Shown in pieces: positions 1 through 8,951 of a stretch of DNA of 64,000 bases. Origin of the DNA: Bacillus salipaludis (GTDB lineage Bacteria; Bacillota; Bacilli; Bacillales_B; DSM-18226); assembly GCF_004358205.1 (NCBI RefSeq), contig NZ_SMYO01000001.1, positions 186,001 through 250,000 on the forward strand, in the 5' to 3' direction. Position 1 is the first letter of the stretch. Every line of letters starts with the position of its first letter. A program made the position numbers and the translations under genes. The notes below the pieces were generated by a model. It made no database searches, had not been told where the DNA came from, and saw only the letters and a program-made list of their open reading frames with translations.

Positions 1-1584
1 CTGTTGTGCACGAGCTTCCCCAACCTGACGTGCCGTTTTTTCGTCGTCAAAAACAACAAAGCGATCTCCAGCTTGTGGAACATCGTTAAGCCCAGTAATT
101 TCAACAGGAGTCGATGGGCCTGCCTCTTTGACACGGCGTCCTTTATCATTTACCATTGCCCGAACACGACCAAAAGTGTTTCCTACAACAATCGGATCCC
201 CGATTTTTAATGAACCGTTTTGAATCAGTAAGGTTGCAACAGATCCGCGGCCTTTATCCAATTGTGCCTCGATAACTGTACCTAAAGCCTTTCGGTTAGG
301 ATTCGCTTTATATTCCTCTACTTCACTGACAAGGAGAATCATTTCTAATAAATTATCGATTCCATCCCCTGTTTTTGCAGAAAGTGGTACAAAGATAGTA
401 TCCCCACCCCATGCTTCTGAAACCAATCCATGCTCTGTTAATTCCTGCATAACACGATCGGCATTTGCGGCTTCCTTATCCATTTTATTAACAGCTACAA
501 TAATTGGAACCTCAGCAGCCTTTGCATGGTTAATGGCCTCAACCGTTTGCGGCATTACACCGTCATCTGCAGCAACAACAAGGATGGTAATATCGGTAAT
601 TTTTGCCCCGCGAGCACGCATCGTCGTGAAGGCAGCATGTCCCGGTGTATCTAGGAAGGTGATTTTCTTCCCGTTTTCAACTACTTGATAAGCACCAATA
701 TGTTGGGTGATTCCACCCGCTTCTCCTTCGGTTACTTTTGTATTCCGAATAGAGTCAAGTAAAGTTGTTTTCCCATGGTCAACGTGCCCCATAATCGTAA
801 CAACCGCTGGTCTTTCTACAAGTTCTTCCGTTGGATCCTCTGTAAAATAGACCTCTAAATCGGTTGTATCGATTTTGATTTCCTCTTCAACCTCAACTCC
901 ATATTCACTTGCAATCAATTCAATCGCATCTTTATCTAATACTTGGTTGATTGTCGCCATAACACCAAGTAAAAAGAGCTTCTTGATGATTTCAGAAGGC
1001 TCACGGTATATTTTTTTAGCTAGCTCTCCAACAGTCAAAGATTCGCTAAAGGTAATTTTAGCCGGTAGCTCTTTTTCTTTCTTCTTTTGTGGCTGTGCTT
1101 GTTGAACAGGTGTATGGTTCTTTTTACGATTGTTATTATTATTGCGATTTTGATTATTATTAAAAGGTTTTTTATTACCTTTTCCTGAATTGAAAACTTT
1201 GTTTTCCTTTGATTGGAATTCTTGGTTTTGCTTTTTACCTTCAGCCGTTTTTGGAGGAGAGACAACTTTTACCTTACTAGGAGCAGCGTTTTTTGAGTCA
1301 TCATCATCAAAAGCCTTTGGACTTGTTTTACTCTGCACCTGTGGCTTCTCTCCCTGCTGTTGTGGTCTTTGATTTGAACGATTCTGCTGTTGCGGTTTTG
1401 TTTGTTTCTGTTGTGTATTGCTTGTGTTTTTGTTAAAGGTTACGTCAAGTTTTACTATATCTGCATCTTCAATTGTTGCCATATGGTTAGAAACCTCTAT
1501 ATTCATTTCTTTTAATTTTGTAATTACATCTTTACTTGAAACATTATGTTTCTTTGCATATTCATAAACACGTATTTTACTCAT
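1..1584 (-). CDS. infB: Translation initiation factor IF-2, 3' part missing
   Basis: GTPase that places fMet-tRNA on the 30S subunit. The ATG at 1584 has a GGGGGTG ribosome-binding site and opens 528 in-frame codons; the end of the gene lies beyond the left edge. Visible domains are a first IF2N domain (residues about 1-50, [15 protein letters not shown]), a low-complexity linker rich in Asn, Gln and Lys (about 55-165), a second IF2N domain (about 170-220), and the G domain with G1 GHVDHGKTT near 265, G3 DTPGHA near 311 and G4 NKMD near 365. Domains 2 and following are only partly present. It is the last visible gene of the rimP-nusA-ylxR-ylxQ-infB operon, 19 nt after ylxQ. Identification is secure. 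Confidence 0.98.
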   Translation of the reverse strand, partial: MSKIRVYEYAKKHNVSSKDVITKLKEMNIEVSNHMATIEDADIVKLDVTFNKNTSNTQQKQTKPQQQNRSNQRPQQQGEKPQVQSKTSPKAFDDDDSKNAAPSKVKVVSPPKTAEGKKQNQEFQSKENKVFNSGKGNKKPFNNNQNRNNNNNRKKNHTPVQQAQPQKKKEKELPAKITFSESLTVGELAKKIYREPSEIIKKLFLLGVMATINQVLDKDAIELIASEYGVEVEEEIKIDTTDLEVYFTEDPTEELVERPAVVTIMGHVDHGKTTLLDSIRNTKVTEGEAGGITQHIGAYQVVENGKKITFLDTPGHAAFTTMRARGAKITDITILVVAADDGVMPQTVEAINHAKAAEVPIIVAVNKMDKEAANADRVMQELTEHGLVSEAWGGDTIFVPLSAKTGDGIDNLLEMILLVSEVEEYKANPNRKALGTVIEAQLDKGRGSVATLLIQNGSLKIGDPIVVGNTFGRVRAMVNDKGRRVKEAGPSTPVEITGLNDVPQAGDRFVVFDDEKTARQVGEARAQQ

Positions 1585-1603
1585 TTTTTCACCCCCGCTA
1601 AAA

Positions 1604-1906
1604 TTAATCGAGCAACGTTACCAGTTTTTTAGCAAATCCATCATCCAAAACAGCTACAACTACGCGGGCTTCTTTACCAATTGCATGGCCAAGAAGATGA
1701 CGATTTTCCACTATTTTCAATGGAACTTCATACGATTTACACTTGTCTGAAATTTTTTTGGTTGTATTTCCAGATGCATCTGCTGATAATAAAATGAGCT
1801 TTGCGCCTCCACTCTGAATCTGTTTGACGGTAAGCTCCTCACCCGATGTGATCTTACGTGCTCGATTGGCTAAGCCAAGCAATGACATCCATTGTTGCTG
1901 GTTCAT
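1604..1906 (-). CDS. ylxQ: L7Ae-family ribosomal protein-like RNA-binding protein YlxQ
   Basis: Protein of 100 residues with the L7Ae/L30e/S12e/Gadd45 fold, which binds kink-turn RNA. The family hallmarks are [14 protein letters not shown] near the N terminus and the central [16 protein letters not shown] segment. Family members are associated with the ribosome, but the exact role is not settled. The start ATG overlaps the ylxR stop by 4 nt, indicating translational coupling, and infB follows closely. This is the normal nusA-operon position. Length is typical. Confidence 0.93.
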   Translation of the reverse strand: MNQQQWMSLLGLANRARKITSGEELTVKQIQSGGAKLILLSADASGNTTKKISDKCKSYEVPLKIVENRHLLGHAIGKEARVVVAVLDDGFAKKLVTLLD

Positions 1907-2193
1907 TTGGATAGTCTGTTCTCCTTCTCTATCAGCTCTAGTAGTTCTTCATACAATGATTCTTCTATAGAAACCTGTAGGTGGTTAGATAAGATGTTTT
2001 TCTTCTTGGCTTGAAGGACAGCTTCCTTGTCCTTTGAAAGATATGCACCCCTGCCTGATTTTTTCCCGGTCAGGTCGATGGAGACATCTCCTTCCTGTGA
2101 GCGAACGATGCGAACGAGTTCTTTTTTGGGCTTCATTTCACCAGTTGCCACACATTTACGCATTGGAACTTTTTTACGCGTGTTCACGATCAT
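1903..2193 (-). CDS. ylxR: YlxR family protein (DUF448)
   Basis: Small basic nucleic-acid-binding protein, 96 residues from the ATG at 2193, with the family signatures [20 protein letters not shown] (residues 12-31) and GRGAYL. YlxR proteins are encoded in nusA-infB operons; a general role in RNA metabolism or as a nucleoid-associated regulator has been suggested for relatives. A GGAGG lies only 3 nt upstream of the ATG, so a GTG two codons later (2187), about 9 nt from the same site, may be the true start. It sits between nusA and ylxQ. Confidence 0.93.
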   Translation of the reverse strand: MIVNTRKKVPMRKCVATGEMKPKKELVRIVRSQEGDVSIDLTGKKSGRGAYLSKDKEAVLQAKKKNILSNHLQVSIEESLYEELLELIEKENRLSK

Positions 2194-2206
2194 TCACCTC
2201 CACCAA

Positions 2207-3331
2207 TTAATCTAATTCATCTTCGAATTCGAAATGATCGTCTTCGACTTGATCATCAAAAAGTCTGATTGTTTCTTCACGTGGATAAATTCCTATATCA
2301 CGTGCTTCGGTTTCTGATTTAATATCAATTTTCCATCCCGTTAACTTCGCTGCCAGTCTTGCGTTTTGACCGCGTTTACCAATTGCAAGGGAAAGTTGAT
2401 AATCTGGGACAACTACTGTTGTTGCTTTATCCGCTTCATTTACCATAACATCCAAAACTTTAGAAGGACTTAAGGAATTAGCAACAAAGACAACAGGATC
2501 ATCTGACCATTTTACGATATCAATTTTTTCACCTTTTAACTCATTCACAACTGCTTGAACACGTGTTCCTTTTGGTCCGACACAAGAACCCACCGGATCA
2601 ACCTCAGCATTATCGGAATGAACGGAAATTTTGGAACGATCTCCTGCCTCGCGGGCAACGGATTTAATTTCAACCGTTCCATCGTAGATCTCAGGTACTT
2701 CGATTTCAAACAAGCGTTTGAGCAATCCCGGATGTGTACGAGATACAAAGATTTGCGGTCCTTTTGTTGTTTTTTCTACCTTTGTAATAAATACCTTGAT
2801 ACGATCATGTGGTTTATAGCGTTCATTTGGCATTTGTTCGTTAACCGGAAGCAATGCTTCAATTTTGCCAAGGCTTACATAGATAAACTTAGAATCCAGT
2901 CTTTGAACGATACCTGTCATGATATCTTCTTCACGATCAATAAATTCAGAATAAATAATACCTCTTTCAGCTTCTCTAACACGCTGTGTCACCACTTGCT
3001 TTGCTGTTTGAGCTGCAATTCTCCCAAAATCTTTAGGTGTTACTTCCATTTCAACTACATCTTCTACTTGGTAATTTGGATTAATTCTTCGTGCATCTTC
3101 AATTGAAATTTCAAGACGCGGGTCAAATACTTGATCCACTACCTCTTTTCTAGCAAAAACCCTCATTGATCCTGATTGTAAATTCAAATCAATTCTCACA
3201 TTTTGTGCCTGATTAAAATTACGGCGATATGCTGAGATAAGTGCCGCTTCAATCGCTTCGATTAAAACATCTCTGGAAATTCCTTTTTCTCTTTCCAGTA
3301 TGGTAAGAGCATCTAATAGTTCGCTGCTCAT
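2207..3331 (-). CDS. nusA: Transcription termination/antitermination factor NusA
   Basis: RNA polymerase-associated factor modulating pausing, intrinsic termination and antitermination. The 374-residue protein has the N-terminal RNAP-binding domain (about 1-125), an S1 domain (about 135-200, MTGIVQRLDSKFIYVSLGKIEALLP), and two KH domains (about 230-345, with DPVGSCVGPKGTRVQ and LAIGKRGQNARLAAKLTGW). It ends in a short acidic tail (DDQVEDDHFEFEDELD) instead of the acidic repeats of enterobacterial NusA, as is normal in Firmicutes. The start is preceded by AGGGGGA. It follows rimP by about 40 nt in the operon. Confidence 0.98.
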   Translation of the reverse strand: MSSELLDALTILEREKGISRDVLIEAIEAALISAYRRNFNQAQNVRIDLNLQSGSMRVFARKEVVDQVFDPRLEISIEDARRINPNYQVEDVVEMEVTPKDFGRIAAQTAKQVVTQRVREAERGIIYSEFIDREEDIMTGIVQRLDSKFIYVSLGKIEALLPVNEQMPNERYKPHDRIKVFITKVEKTTKGPQIFVSRTHPGLLKRLFEIEVPEIYDGTVEIKSVAREAGDRSKISVHSDNAEVDPVGSCVGPKGTRVQAVVNELKGEKIDIVKWSDDPVVFVANSLSPSKVLDVMVNEADKATTVVVPDYQLSLAIGKRGQNARLAAKLTGWKIDIKSETEARDIGIYPREETIRLFDDQVEDDHFEFEDELD

Positions 3332-3369
3332 TTTCTTGTATCCCCCTAACCATTATTTAAATTTCTCAA

Positions 3370-3840
3370 TTATGAAAAAGAAACAGCCAGTCGTGCATTT
3401 GCAATCTTTTCATAAGGAATTTCAATGTTTTTTTTGCGAGTTTTTATTTTTACCTCTATGATGACGGTCTGCCCATCAAACGCTTGTAATAGACCCTCAA
3501 AGCTTTTTTCACCATCAATAGGTTCATATGTTTTTATGAATACATTTTTTCCAATTGCTTTTTCAAAGTCCTTACTTTTTTTCAAAGGACGTTCAGCACC
3601 GGGTGAAGATACTTCAAGGAAATAATTATGGGGAATCGGATCCAATTCATCGAGTTTTTCACTAAGACGTTCACTCACTACTCCGCAGTCTTCAATATCG
3701 ACTCCGAGATCTTTATCAATATATATGCGGAGAAACCAGCTTTTTCCTTCTTTTACATACTCAATCTCGACTAACTCCAAACCAAGTTCTTCAAGGATTG
3801 GTTCTGCTAGCTTTTCTACTACTTCAGTTACTTTGCTCAT
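3370..3840 (-). CDS. rimP: Ribosome maturation factor RimP
   Basis: 30S subunit maturation factor. An in-frame start exists at 3870, but the ATG at 3840 is chosen: AAAGGAGG lies 6 nt upstream of it and the protein then begins [24 protein letters not shown] as in homologues, giving 156 residues. The N-terminal alpha/beta domain contains the conserved [31 protein letters not shown] stretch, followed by a C-terminal SH3-like barrel ([16 protein letters not shown]). First gene of the nusA operon; a promoter-like sequence lies at 3875-3905. Confidence 0.96.
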   Translation of the reverse strand: MSKVTEVVEKLAEPILEELGLELVEIEYVKEGKSWFLRIYIDKDLGVDIEDCGVVSERLSEKLDELDPIPHNYFLEVSSPGAERPLKKSKDFEKAIGKNVFIKTYEPIDGEKSFEGLLQAFDGQTVIIEVKIKTRKKNIEIPYEKIANARLAVSFS

Positions 3841-3874
3841 GCTTAACCTCCTTTTACCGACTTTTTTCACCCAT

Positions 3875-3905
3875 ATTATATGTAGTTCACGGAAAGTTTT
3901 ATCAA
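3875..3905 (-). promoter_or_regulatory. Putative promoter of the rimP-nusA-infB operon
   Basis: On the minus strand TTGATA (3900-3905) and TATAAT (3875-3880) are separated by 19 nt. The hexamers are good but the spacing is long, so this is moderate evidence. It lies just after the polC terminator and just before rimP, where an operon promoter is needed. Confidence 0.5.
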
Positions 3906-3920
3906 TTTACCCTATTTACA

Positions 3921-3947
3921 AACAAGAAAGAGTGGGTTGCCCCACTC
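3921..3947 (-). terminator. Intrinsic terminator after polC
   Basis: Hairpin GAGTGGG-GCAA-CCCACTC on the minus strand followed by an interrupted T tract (TTTCTTGTTTG). It lies beyond the family B repeat downstream of polC and before the rimP promoter. Confidence 0.7.
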
Positions 3948-4014
3948 CTTGATTCGAGAGTATTTCTTAGTATTTCCAATAAAACTATACCATAGTCACT
4001 ATATATATGCAAAC

Positions 4015-4191
4015 AAGAAAAGCGGAAGCGCATTCGGAACAAGCACAGCTTGTTCCTGCGATGATTATTCTTTGAAGCTTTCCTTAGTGATCAGCCTCAG
4101 GCATAGCATAAGACGAGCCGGCGAGAAGGTTACTCTTTACCTTTTGACGGATCGGCTGTAGACCATAGGGGCTAGGCGCTGGAGGTAGACA
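4015..4191 (+). repeat. Family B interspersed palindromic repeat, long copy (B1)
   Basis: 177-nt intergenic element starting AAGAAAAGCGGAAGCGC and ending GCGCTGGAGGTAGACA, the two ends shared with copies at 10264, 24844 and 44171. Inside are the small hairpin GAACAAGC-ACA-GCTTGTTC (about 4037-4055) and a 34-nt module (4056-4089) that recurs inverted in the family A copy at 34748-34781. The right end abuts the polC stop codon at 4193. It fills most of the rimP-polC gap; no gene is present there. Confidence 0.75.
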
Positions 4192-4192
4192 T

Positions 4193-7100
4193 CTAGAAAA
4201 GCGACAGCTGGTTTTGTTCTGGCAGGGATCCAAGGCAGCCTTGTTTGTCCAAATATTCAAGAATGGTCTTGGATACTTTTCCACGCTGCTGCAGGTCTTC
4301 TTTCGATAAAAATTCGCCTTCTTCCCTTGCCTTTACAATACTCCAAGCAACGTTTGTTCCTAGACCAGGGATAGAATTAAACGGTGGAATTAATGAATCT
4401 CCCTCTATAATAAACTCTGAGGCGGAAGATTTGTATAAATCAATTTTCTTAAATGAAAATCCTCTTTCCGTCATTTCTAAAGCTAATTCAAGAACAGTCA
4501 AAAGGTTTTTCTCTTTATTTGACGCCTCAAGTCCCTTTGCATTGATTTCCTCAATTCTTGCCCGAATAGCTTCTGAACCGCGGGCCATTGCTTCCACATC
4601 GAAATCCTCAGCACGGACAGTGAAGTAGGCTGCGTAATAAAGAAGCGGCAGATGTACTTTAAAAAAGGCAATCCTTACGGCCATTAATACATATGCAGCA
4701 GCATGGGCTTTCGGGAACATATATTTGATTTTTTTGCAGGAATCAATGTACCATTCCGGAACTTCATTTTTGCGCATTTCTGCTTCCATTTCTTCACTTA
4801 AGCCTTTCCCTTTACGAACGGATTCCATAATTTTAAAAGCAAAAGACGGATCAAGTCCTTGGTAAATTAAATAGACCATTATATCATCACGACAGCCGAT
4901 AACTTCACTAAGCGTACAAGTTCGATTATGAATTAGTTCTTGGGCATTTCCTAACCATACATCTGTCCCGTGGGATAGACCGGAAATTTGAACAAGTTCA
5001 GAAAAGGTTGTCGGTTTTGTATCTTCAAGCATTTGCCGAACGAATCTTGTTCCAAATTCCGGGATACCCAATGTTCCGGTTTTACACATGATTTGCTGTT
5101 CGGTTACCCCGAGTGATTCGGTTCCACTAAAAATCTTCATCACTTCCGGATCATCAGTCGGAATCGTTTTTGGGTCAATTCCGCTAAGGTCCTGCAGCAT
5201 CCTGATTACGGTTGGATCGTCGTGTCCGAGTATATCAAGCTTTAGTACATTATCATGTATCGAATGGAAATCAAAATGAGTGGTCCGCCACTCTGAAGTT
5301 TTATCATCTGCTGGAAACTGGATCGGTGTAAAATCATATACATCCATATAATCTGGAATAACAATAATCCCACCCGGGTGCTGACCCGTGGTCCGTTTTA
5401 CTCCTGTACATCCGGAAGCCAGTCTTTCAACCTCTGCTCCCCGAATTTGGAGATTATTATCCTGTTGATATGCCTTAACATAGCCAAAAGCCGTTTTATC
5501 GGCAACTGTTCCGATTGTTCCAGCACGATAGACATATTCCTCACCGAAAAGCACCTTTGTATAGTTATGTGCGCGCGGCTGATACTCACCGGAAAAGTTC
5601 AAGTCAATATCCGGAACCTTATCCCCTTTAAAGCCAAGGAAGGTTTCAAACGGAATATCATGTCCATCTTTTCGGTATTTCCCTCCGCACTCAGGGCAAT
5701 CTTTATCAGGTAAATCAAATCCGGAACCAACCGAACCATCATTAAAGAACTCGGAATGTTTACAGGTTGGACAAATATAATGTGGCGGAAGTGGGTTTAC
5801 CTCGGTAATCTCCGTCATAGTTGCAACAAATGAGGAACCGACCGATCCACGTGAACCAACAAGGTATCCATCATCAAGCGATTTTTTAACGAGTTTATGC
5901 GAAATCAAATAAATTACGGCAAACCCATGGCCAATGATACTTTTTAATTCTTTTTCCAAACGGGCTTCCACTATTTCCGGAAGCGAATCACCATAAATTT
6001 TACGAGCCATGGCATAACTCATTTCTCTCATTTCGTCATCTGCGCCTTCAATTTTTGGCGTGTATAAATCATCTTTAATTGGTTTAATAACATCAATCAT
6101 ATCGGCAATTTTATTGGTATTCGTTACAACAATTTCCTTAGCCTTTTCCGCACCTAAAAATGAAAACTCATCAAGCATTTCATTCGTCGAGCGGAAATGA
6201 ACATCTGGAAGCTGGTGACGGTTAAGTGGATTTGCACCACCTTGAGAGTTAATTAATATTTTTCGATAAATTTTATCGTTTTCGTTTAAATAATGAACAT
6301 TTCCCGTTGCAACAACGGGGATACCCAACTTATCTCCAAGCTTAACAATGTTCCCAATAATTTCTTCAAGCGCCTTCTCATCTCGGATTAATTCCATTTC
6401 GATCATTGGCGCATACACAGGTTTTGGCATTACTTCAAGATAATCATAAAACTGAGCAAAGGCTTCTACCTCTTCAGGGGATTTTTGCATCATCCCTTCA
6501 AATACTTCCCCTTTATTACAGGCGGAACCAACAAGGATTCCTTCGCGATATTTTTGAAGAACGGAGCGAGGTATACGAGGCACCCTGTAATAGTACTCAA
6601 TATGTGCAATAGAAACTAATTTAAATAAATTTTTTAAACCTACTTCAGTTTGTGCTAGTAGGGTGCAGTGATATGGACGTGCTCTTTGATAGGCATTTCC
6701 TTTCCCCATGTTGTCATTGAACTGATCATGATATTCAATACCCTTTTCAAGTGAATCCTTAAGCATTTTTAGCAATAAATAGCCTGTTGCTTCCGCATCG
6801 TAAATAGCACGGTGGTGCTGGGTTAATTCAATATCAAACTTTTTCGCCAGCGTATTTAGGCGGTGATTTTTTAGTTCAGGATATAGAAAACGACCGAGTT
6901 CCAGCGTATCGATTACCGGATTTTTCGCTTTTTCTAGACTAATATTTTTGTAGCCGACATTCAGGAAGCCCATATCAAAGGATGCATTATGAGCGACAAG
7001 GACAGCATCTCCAACCCAGTCATGGAAATTGCGGATGACTTCCGCTACCTCTGGTGCATTTTCGACCATATCATCCGTAATACCGGTCAAATTAATCGTT

Positions 7101-8518
7101 GTTGCTGATAAACGATGATGTGGATTTGCAAATGACTCAAAGCGGTCAATAATTTCCCCATCATGTATTTTTACAGCAGCAAGCTCGATGATCGTATCAT
7201 ATACAGCTGAAAGCCCCGTGGTTTCTACGTCAAAAACTACGTAGGTATCTTCAGCCAAAAGCCGATGTGCGTCATTATAAGCAATCGGGACGCCGTCATC
7301 AATTAGATTGGCCTCAATTCCATATAAAATTTTAATGTCATTCTTTTTACCTGCACCGAATGCCTCCGGAAAAGATTGAGCAACTGCATGATCGGTAACA
7401 GCAATTGCTTTGTGGCCCCATTTTTTCGCCTGAGCAATAAGGGTGCTTACAGGTGTAACGGCATCCATTTGACTCATCGGAGTATGAAGATGGAGTTCTA
7501 CACGCTTCTCATCTTCTGGAGCAGTGTCTTTCCGGCCTGCTGGTTTTATTTCATTTATATCATTTCCAATCATCACAAGATCACGGACGAATGTGTCATT
7601 CTGGATACTTCCTCTAACCTTTACCCACATTCCTTTTTTAACATGTTGAAATAGGGCTGCATCCTCTTTATCTCTCGAGAACATTTTAACCATGATTGAA
7701 CTTGTATAATCTGTAACTTTAAAGGTTAGCAGGGTACGTCCGCTTCTAAGTTCTCTCGTTTCAGCATCAAAAATGTACCCTTGAACAGTTACTCTTCTTT
7801 CCTCATCAACAATATCAATCATCGTGCGGTAATCTTGATCATCCTTAATTGTAAGACCAATTGTAAGCGGACCTTGCGGAATATCACCGTTCGATTGCTC
7901 TTTTTCCGCTTCCTTCCTCTGTAGCTCTACGAGTGCTTGAAGCCCGCGTTCCTGGTCTTCTTTTTGTTTAGCTTGTAAAAATTTTTCATATTCATCGTTC
8001 TTTTCTAGACTTTGGACATTCGTTTCAATTGTTAGAACTGGAAAGCCAAAGGATTGATAAATCTTGCTGATCACACCTCCATATTTTCGTGAAAGTGCAA
8101 GACCCTCGGTTTCATTTCGTACTGAAAGCGATACTTTATTCCCGTTAATCGTCGGGATTTGTTCATTTAATAGCTTTAATAAAGGCGGAGCAATGCCATC
8201 AATCTGCTGGATACAATGGTTCCAGTACTCTAATAATAAATCCGGTGAAAAGGTTTGCTCGGTAACATTTATCTCATACGAAATACGGGCAATATTTGAA
8301 AATGTTCTTTCCAATTGGGTCGTAAAGCGGATATATACATTGTAGGGAAGGATTTTTTCTAATAGAAATTGAAAATGCCACTTACGGGCTTTTTTTTCGA
8401 CGATTAGTTTTTCAATTTGTGCATTTGGAAATTGTGCTACCACAGCATCTTCTTGCATTTGCAGCTGCTGGAGCAAGAGTAAGAATCGCTCTTTACTGCC
8501 TAAGGCATTTTCGCTCAT
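4193..8518 (-). CDS. polC: DNA polymerase III alpha subunit, PolC type
   Basis: Replicative polymerase of low-GC gram-positives with built-in proofreading. Domains in order: N-terminal region, OB fold (about 230-325), PHP domain (from about 338, [17 protein letters not shown]) split by a DEDD 3'-5' exonuclease (about 420-570, FDVETTGLS and [13 protein letters not shown]), zinc-binding cysteines (about 915-945, CPTCKH and CPECGG), the palm catalytic motif [12 protein letters not shown] near 968, and the terminal beta-clamp-binding type tail QLSLF. An in-frame ATG exists at 8533, but GGGAG lies 8 nt before the ATG at 8518, so that start (1441 aa) is preferred. In B. subtilis proS lies just upstream; here only repeats do. 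Confidence 0.97.
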   Translation of the reverse strand: MSENALGSKERFLLLLQQLQMQEDAVVAQFPNAQIEKLIVEKKARKWHFQFLLEKILPYNVYIRFTTQLERTFSNIARISYEINVTEQTFSPDLLLEYWNHCIQQIDGIAPPLLKLLNEQIPTINGNKVSLSVRNETEGLALSRKYGGVISKIYQSFGFPVLTIETNVQSLEKNDEYEKFLQAKQKEDQERGLQALVELQRKEAEKEQSNGDIPQGPLTIGLTIKDDQDYRTMIDIVDEERRVTVQGYIFDAETRELRSGRTLLTFKVTDYTSSIMVKMFSRDKEDAALFQHVKKGMWVKVRGSIQNDTFVRDLVMIGNDINEIKPAGRKDTAPEDEKRVELHLHTPMSQMDAVTPVSTLIAQAKKWGHKAIAVTDHAVAQSFPEAFGAGKKNDIKILYGIEANLIDDGVPIAYNDAHRLLAEDTYVVFDVETTGLSAVYDTIIELAAVKIHDGEIIDRFESFANPHHRLSATTINLTGITDDMVENAPEVAEVIRNFHDWVGDAVLVAHNASFDMGFLNVGYKNISLEKAKNPVIDTLELGRFLYPELKNHRLNTLAKKFDIELTQHHRAIYDAEATGYLLLKMLKDSLEKGIEYHDQFNDNMGKGNAYQRARPYHCTLLAQTEVGLKNLFKLVSIAHIEYYYRVPRIPRSVLQKYREGILVGSACNKGEVFEGMMQKSPEEVEAFAQFYDYLEVMPKPVYAPMIEMELIRDEKALEEIIGNIVKLGDKLGIPVVATGNVHYLNENDKIYRKILINSQGGANPLNRHQLPDVHFRSTNEMLDEFSFLGAEKAKEIVVTNTNKIADMIDVIKPIKDDLYTPKIEGADDEMREMSYAMARKIYGDSLPEIVEARLEKELKSIIGHGFAVIYLISHKLVKKSLDDGYLVGSRGSVGSSFVATMTEITEVNPLPPHYICPTCKHSEFFNDGSVGSGFDLPDKDCPECGGKYRKDGHDIPFETFLGFKGDKVPDIDLNFSGEYQPRAHNYTKVLFGEEYVYRAGTIGTVADKTAFGYVKAYQQDNNLQIRGAEVERLASGCTGVKRTTGQHPGGIIVIPDYMDVYDFTPIQFPADDKTSEWRTTHFDFHSIHDNVLKLDILGHDDPTVIRMLQDLSGIDPKTIPTDDPEVMKIFSGTESLGVTEQQIMCKTGTLGIPEFGTRFVRQMLEDTKPTTFSELVQISGLSHGTDVWLGNAQELIHNRTCTLSEVIGCRDDIMVYLIYQGLDPSFAFKIMESVRKGKGLSEEMEAEMRKNEVPEWYIDSCKKIKYMFPKAHAAAYVLMAVRIAFFKVHLPLLYYAAYFTVRAEDFDVEAMARGSEAIRARIEEINAKGLEASNKEKNLLTVLELALEMTERGFSFKKIDLYKSSASEFIIEGDSLIPPFNSIPGLGTNVAWSIVKAREEGEFLSKEDLQQRGKVSKTILEYLDKQGCLGSLPEQNQLSLF

Positions 8519-8557
8519 CATTCTCTCTCCCATCTATCTTTAATCTCTATTGTCTTT

Positions 8558-8756
8558 TATTCAAAGGCTCTGTTAAACCTGGTTGTTGATTTCCGCTCCA
8601 GGCACTTCGCTTTCCGTGGGCGGTTCGGGGAGCCTCCTCGTCGCTTCGCTCCAGCGGGGTCTCCCCTGTCCCGTACTCCCACAGGAGTCTTCGTGCCTTC
8701 CGCTCCAATCAACGCTGTTCAAAATCAACATTGTCCTTTAACACAGCCTATTCAAA
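8558..8756. mobile_element. Family A MITE-like element, copy A1, with 8-bp target duplication
   Basis: The element proper spans 8566-8748 (183 bp). Its ends are inverted repeats, GGCTCTGTTAAA at the left and TTTAACACAGCC at the right, continuing with GTTGATTT / AAATCAAC. It is flanked on both sides by TATTCAAA (8558-8565 and 8749-8756), a perfect 8-bp duplication. The interior is GC-rich with a GGGGAG...CTCCCC stem, bounded by the direct repeat TTCCGCTCC (8591-8599 and 8698-8706). It has no coding capacity. Lies in the polC 5' region. Confidence 0.85.
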
Positions 8757-8761
8757 AAATA

Positions 8762-8770
8762 ATTATATCA
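8762..8770 (-). promoter_or_regulatory. Extended -10 promoter candidate for polC
   Basis: Minus-strand TGATATAAT, i.e. a TGn extended -10 followed by a consensus TATAAT; no convincing -35. If used, the polC leader would include the whole A1 element. It lies between A1 and A2. Confidence 0.45.
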
Positions 8771-8828
8771 TATCAACCAAGTTGATTCGTCTTTATTCGA
8801 CAGGAAACTTCATCTAATTTTAGTCAAA

Positions 8829-8902
8829 GACTTGTTAACCTTGGTTGTGGATTTCCGCTCCAATCAACGTTGTTCAAAAATCAACATTGTCCTTAACAAG
8901 CC
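8829..8902. repeat. Family A collapsed copy (A2)
   Basis: 74-bp derivative of the same element as A1. It keeps both outer arms (GACTTGTTAACC ... CCTTAACAAGCC) and a single TTCCGCTCC (8853-8861), but the interior present in A1 between its two TTCCGCTCC copies is absent. The outer arms still pair with one another. No clear target duplication remains. Confidence 0.75.
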
Positions 8903-8911
8903 TAGCCTAAT

Positions 8912-8943
8912 CAAAAAAGAAAGGTACCCCTTAAAAGGTACCT
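8912..8943 (-). terminator. Intrinsic terminator after rseP
   Basis: Minus-strand hairpin AGGTACC-loop-GGTACCT followed by TTCTTTTTT, about 10 nt after the rseP stop. It ends the uppS-cdsA-dxr-rseP transcript. Confidence 0.85.
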
Positions 8944-8951
8944 AGAATACT

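Noticed and set aside
2555..3106. 183-codon plus-strand reading frame
   Set aside because: Antisense shadow of nusA with skewed Cys/Phe/Asn composition.
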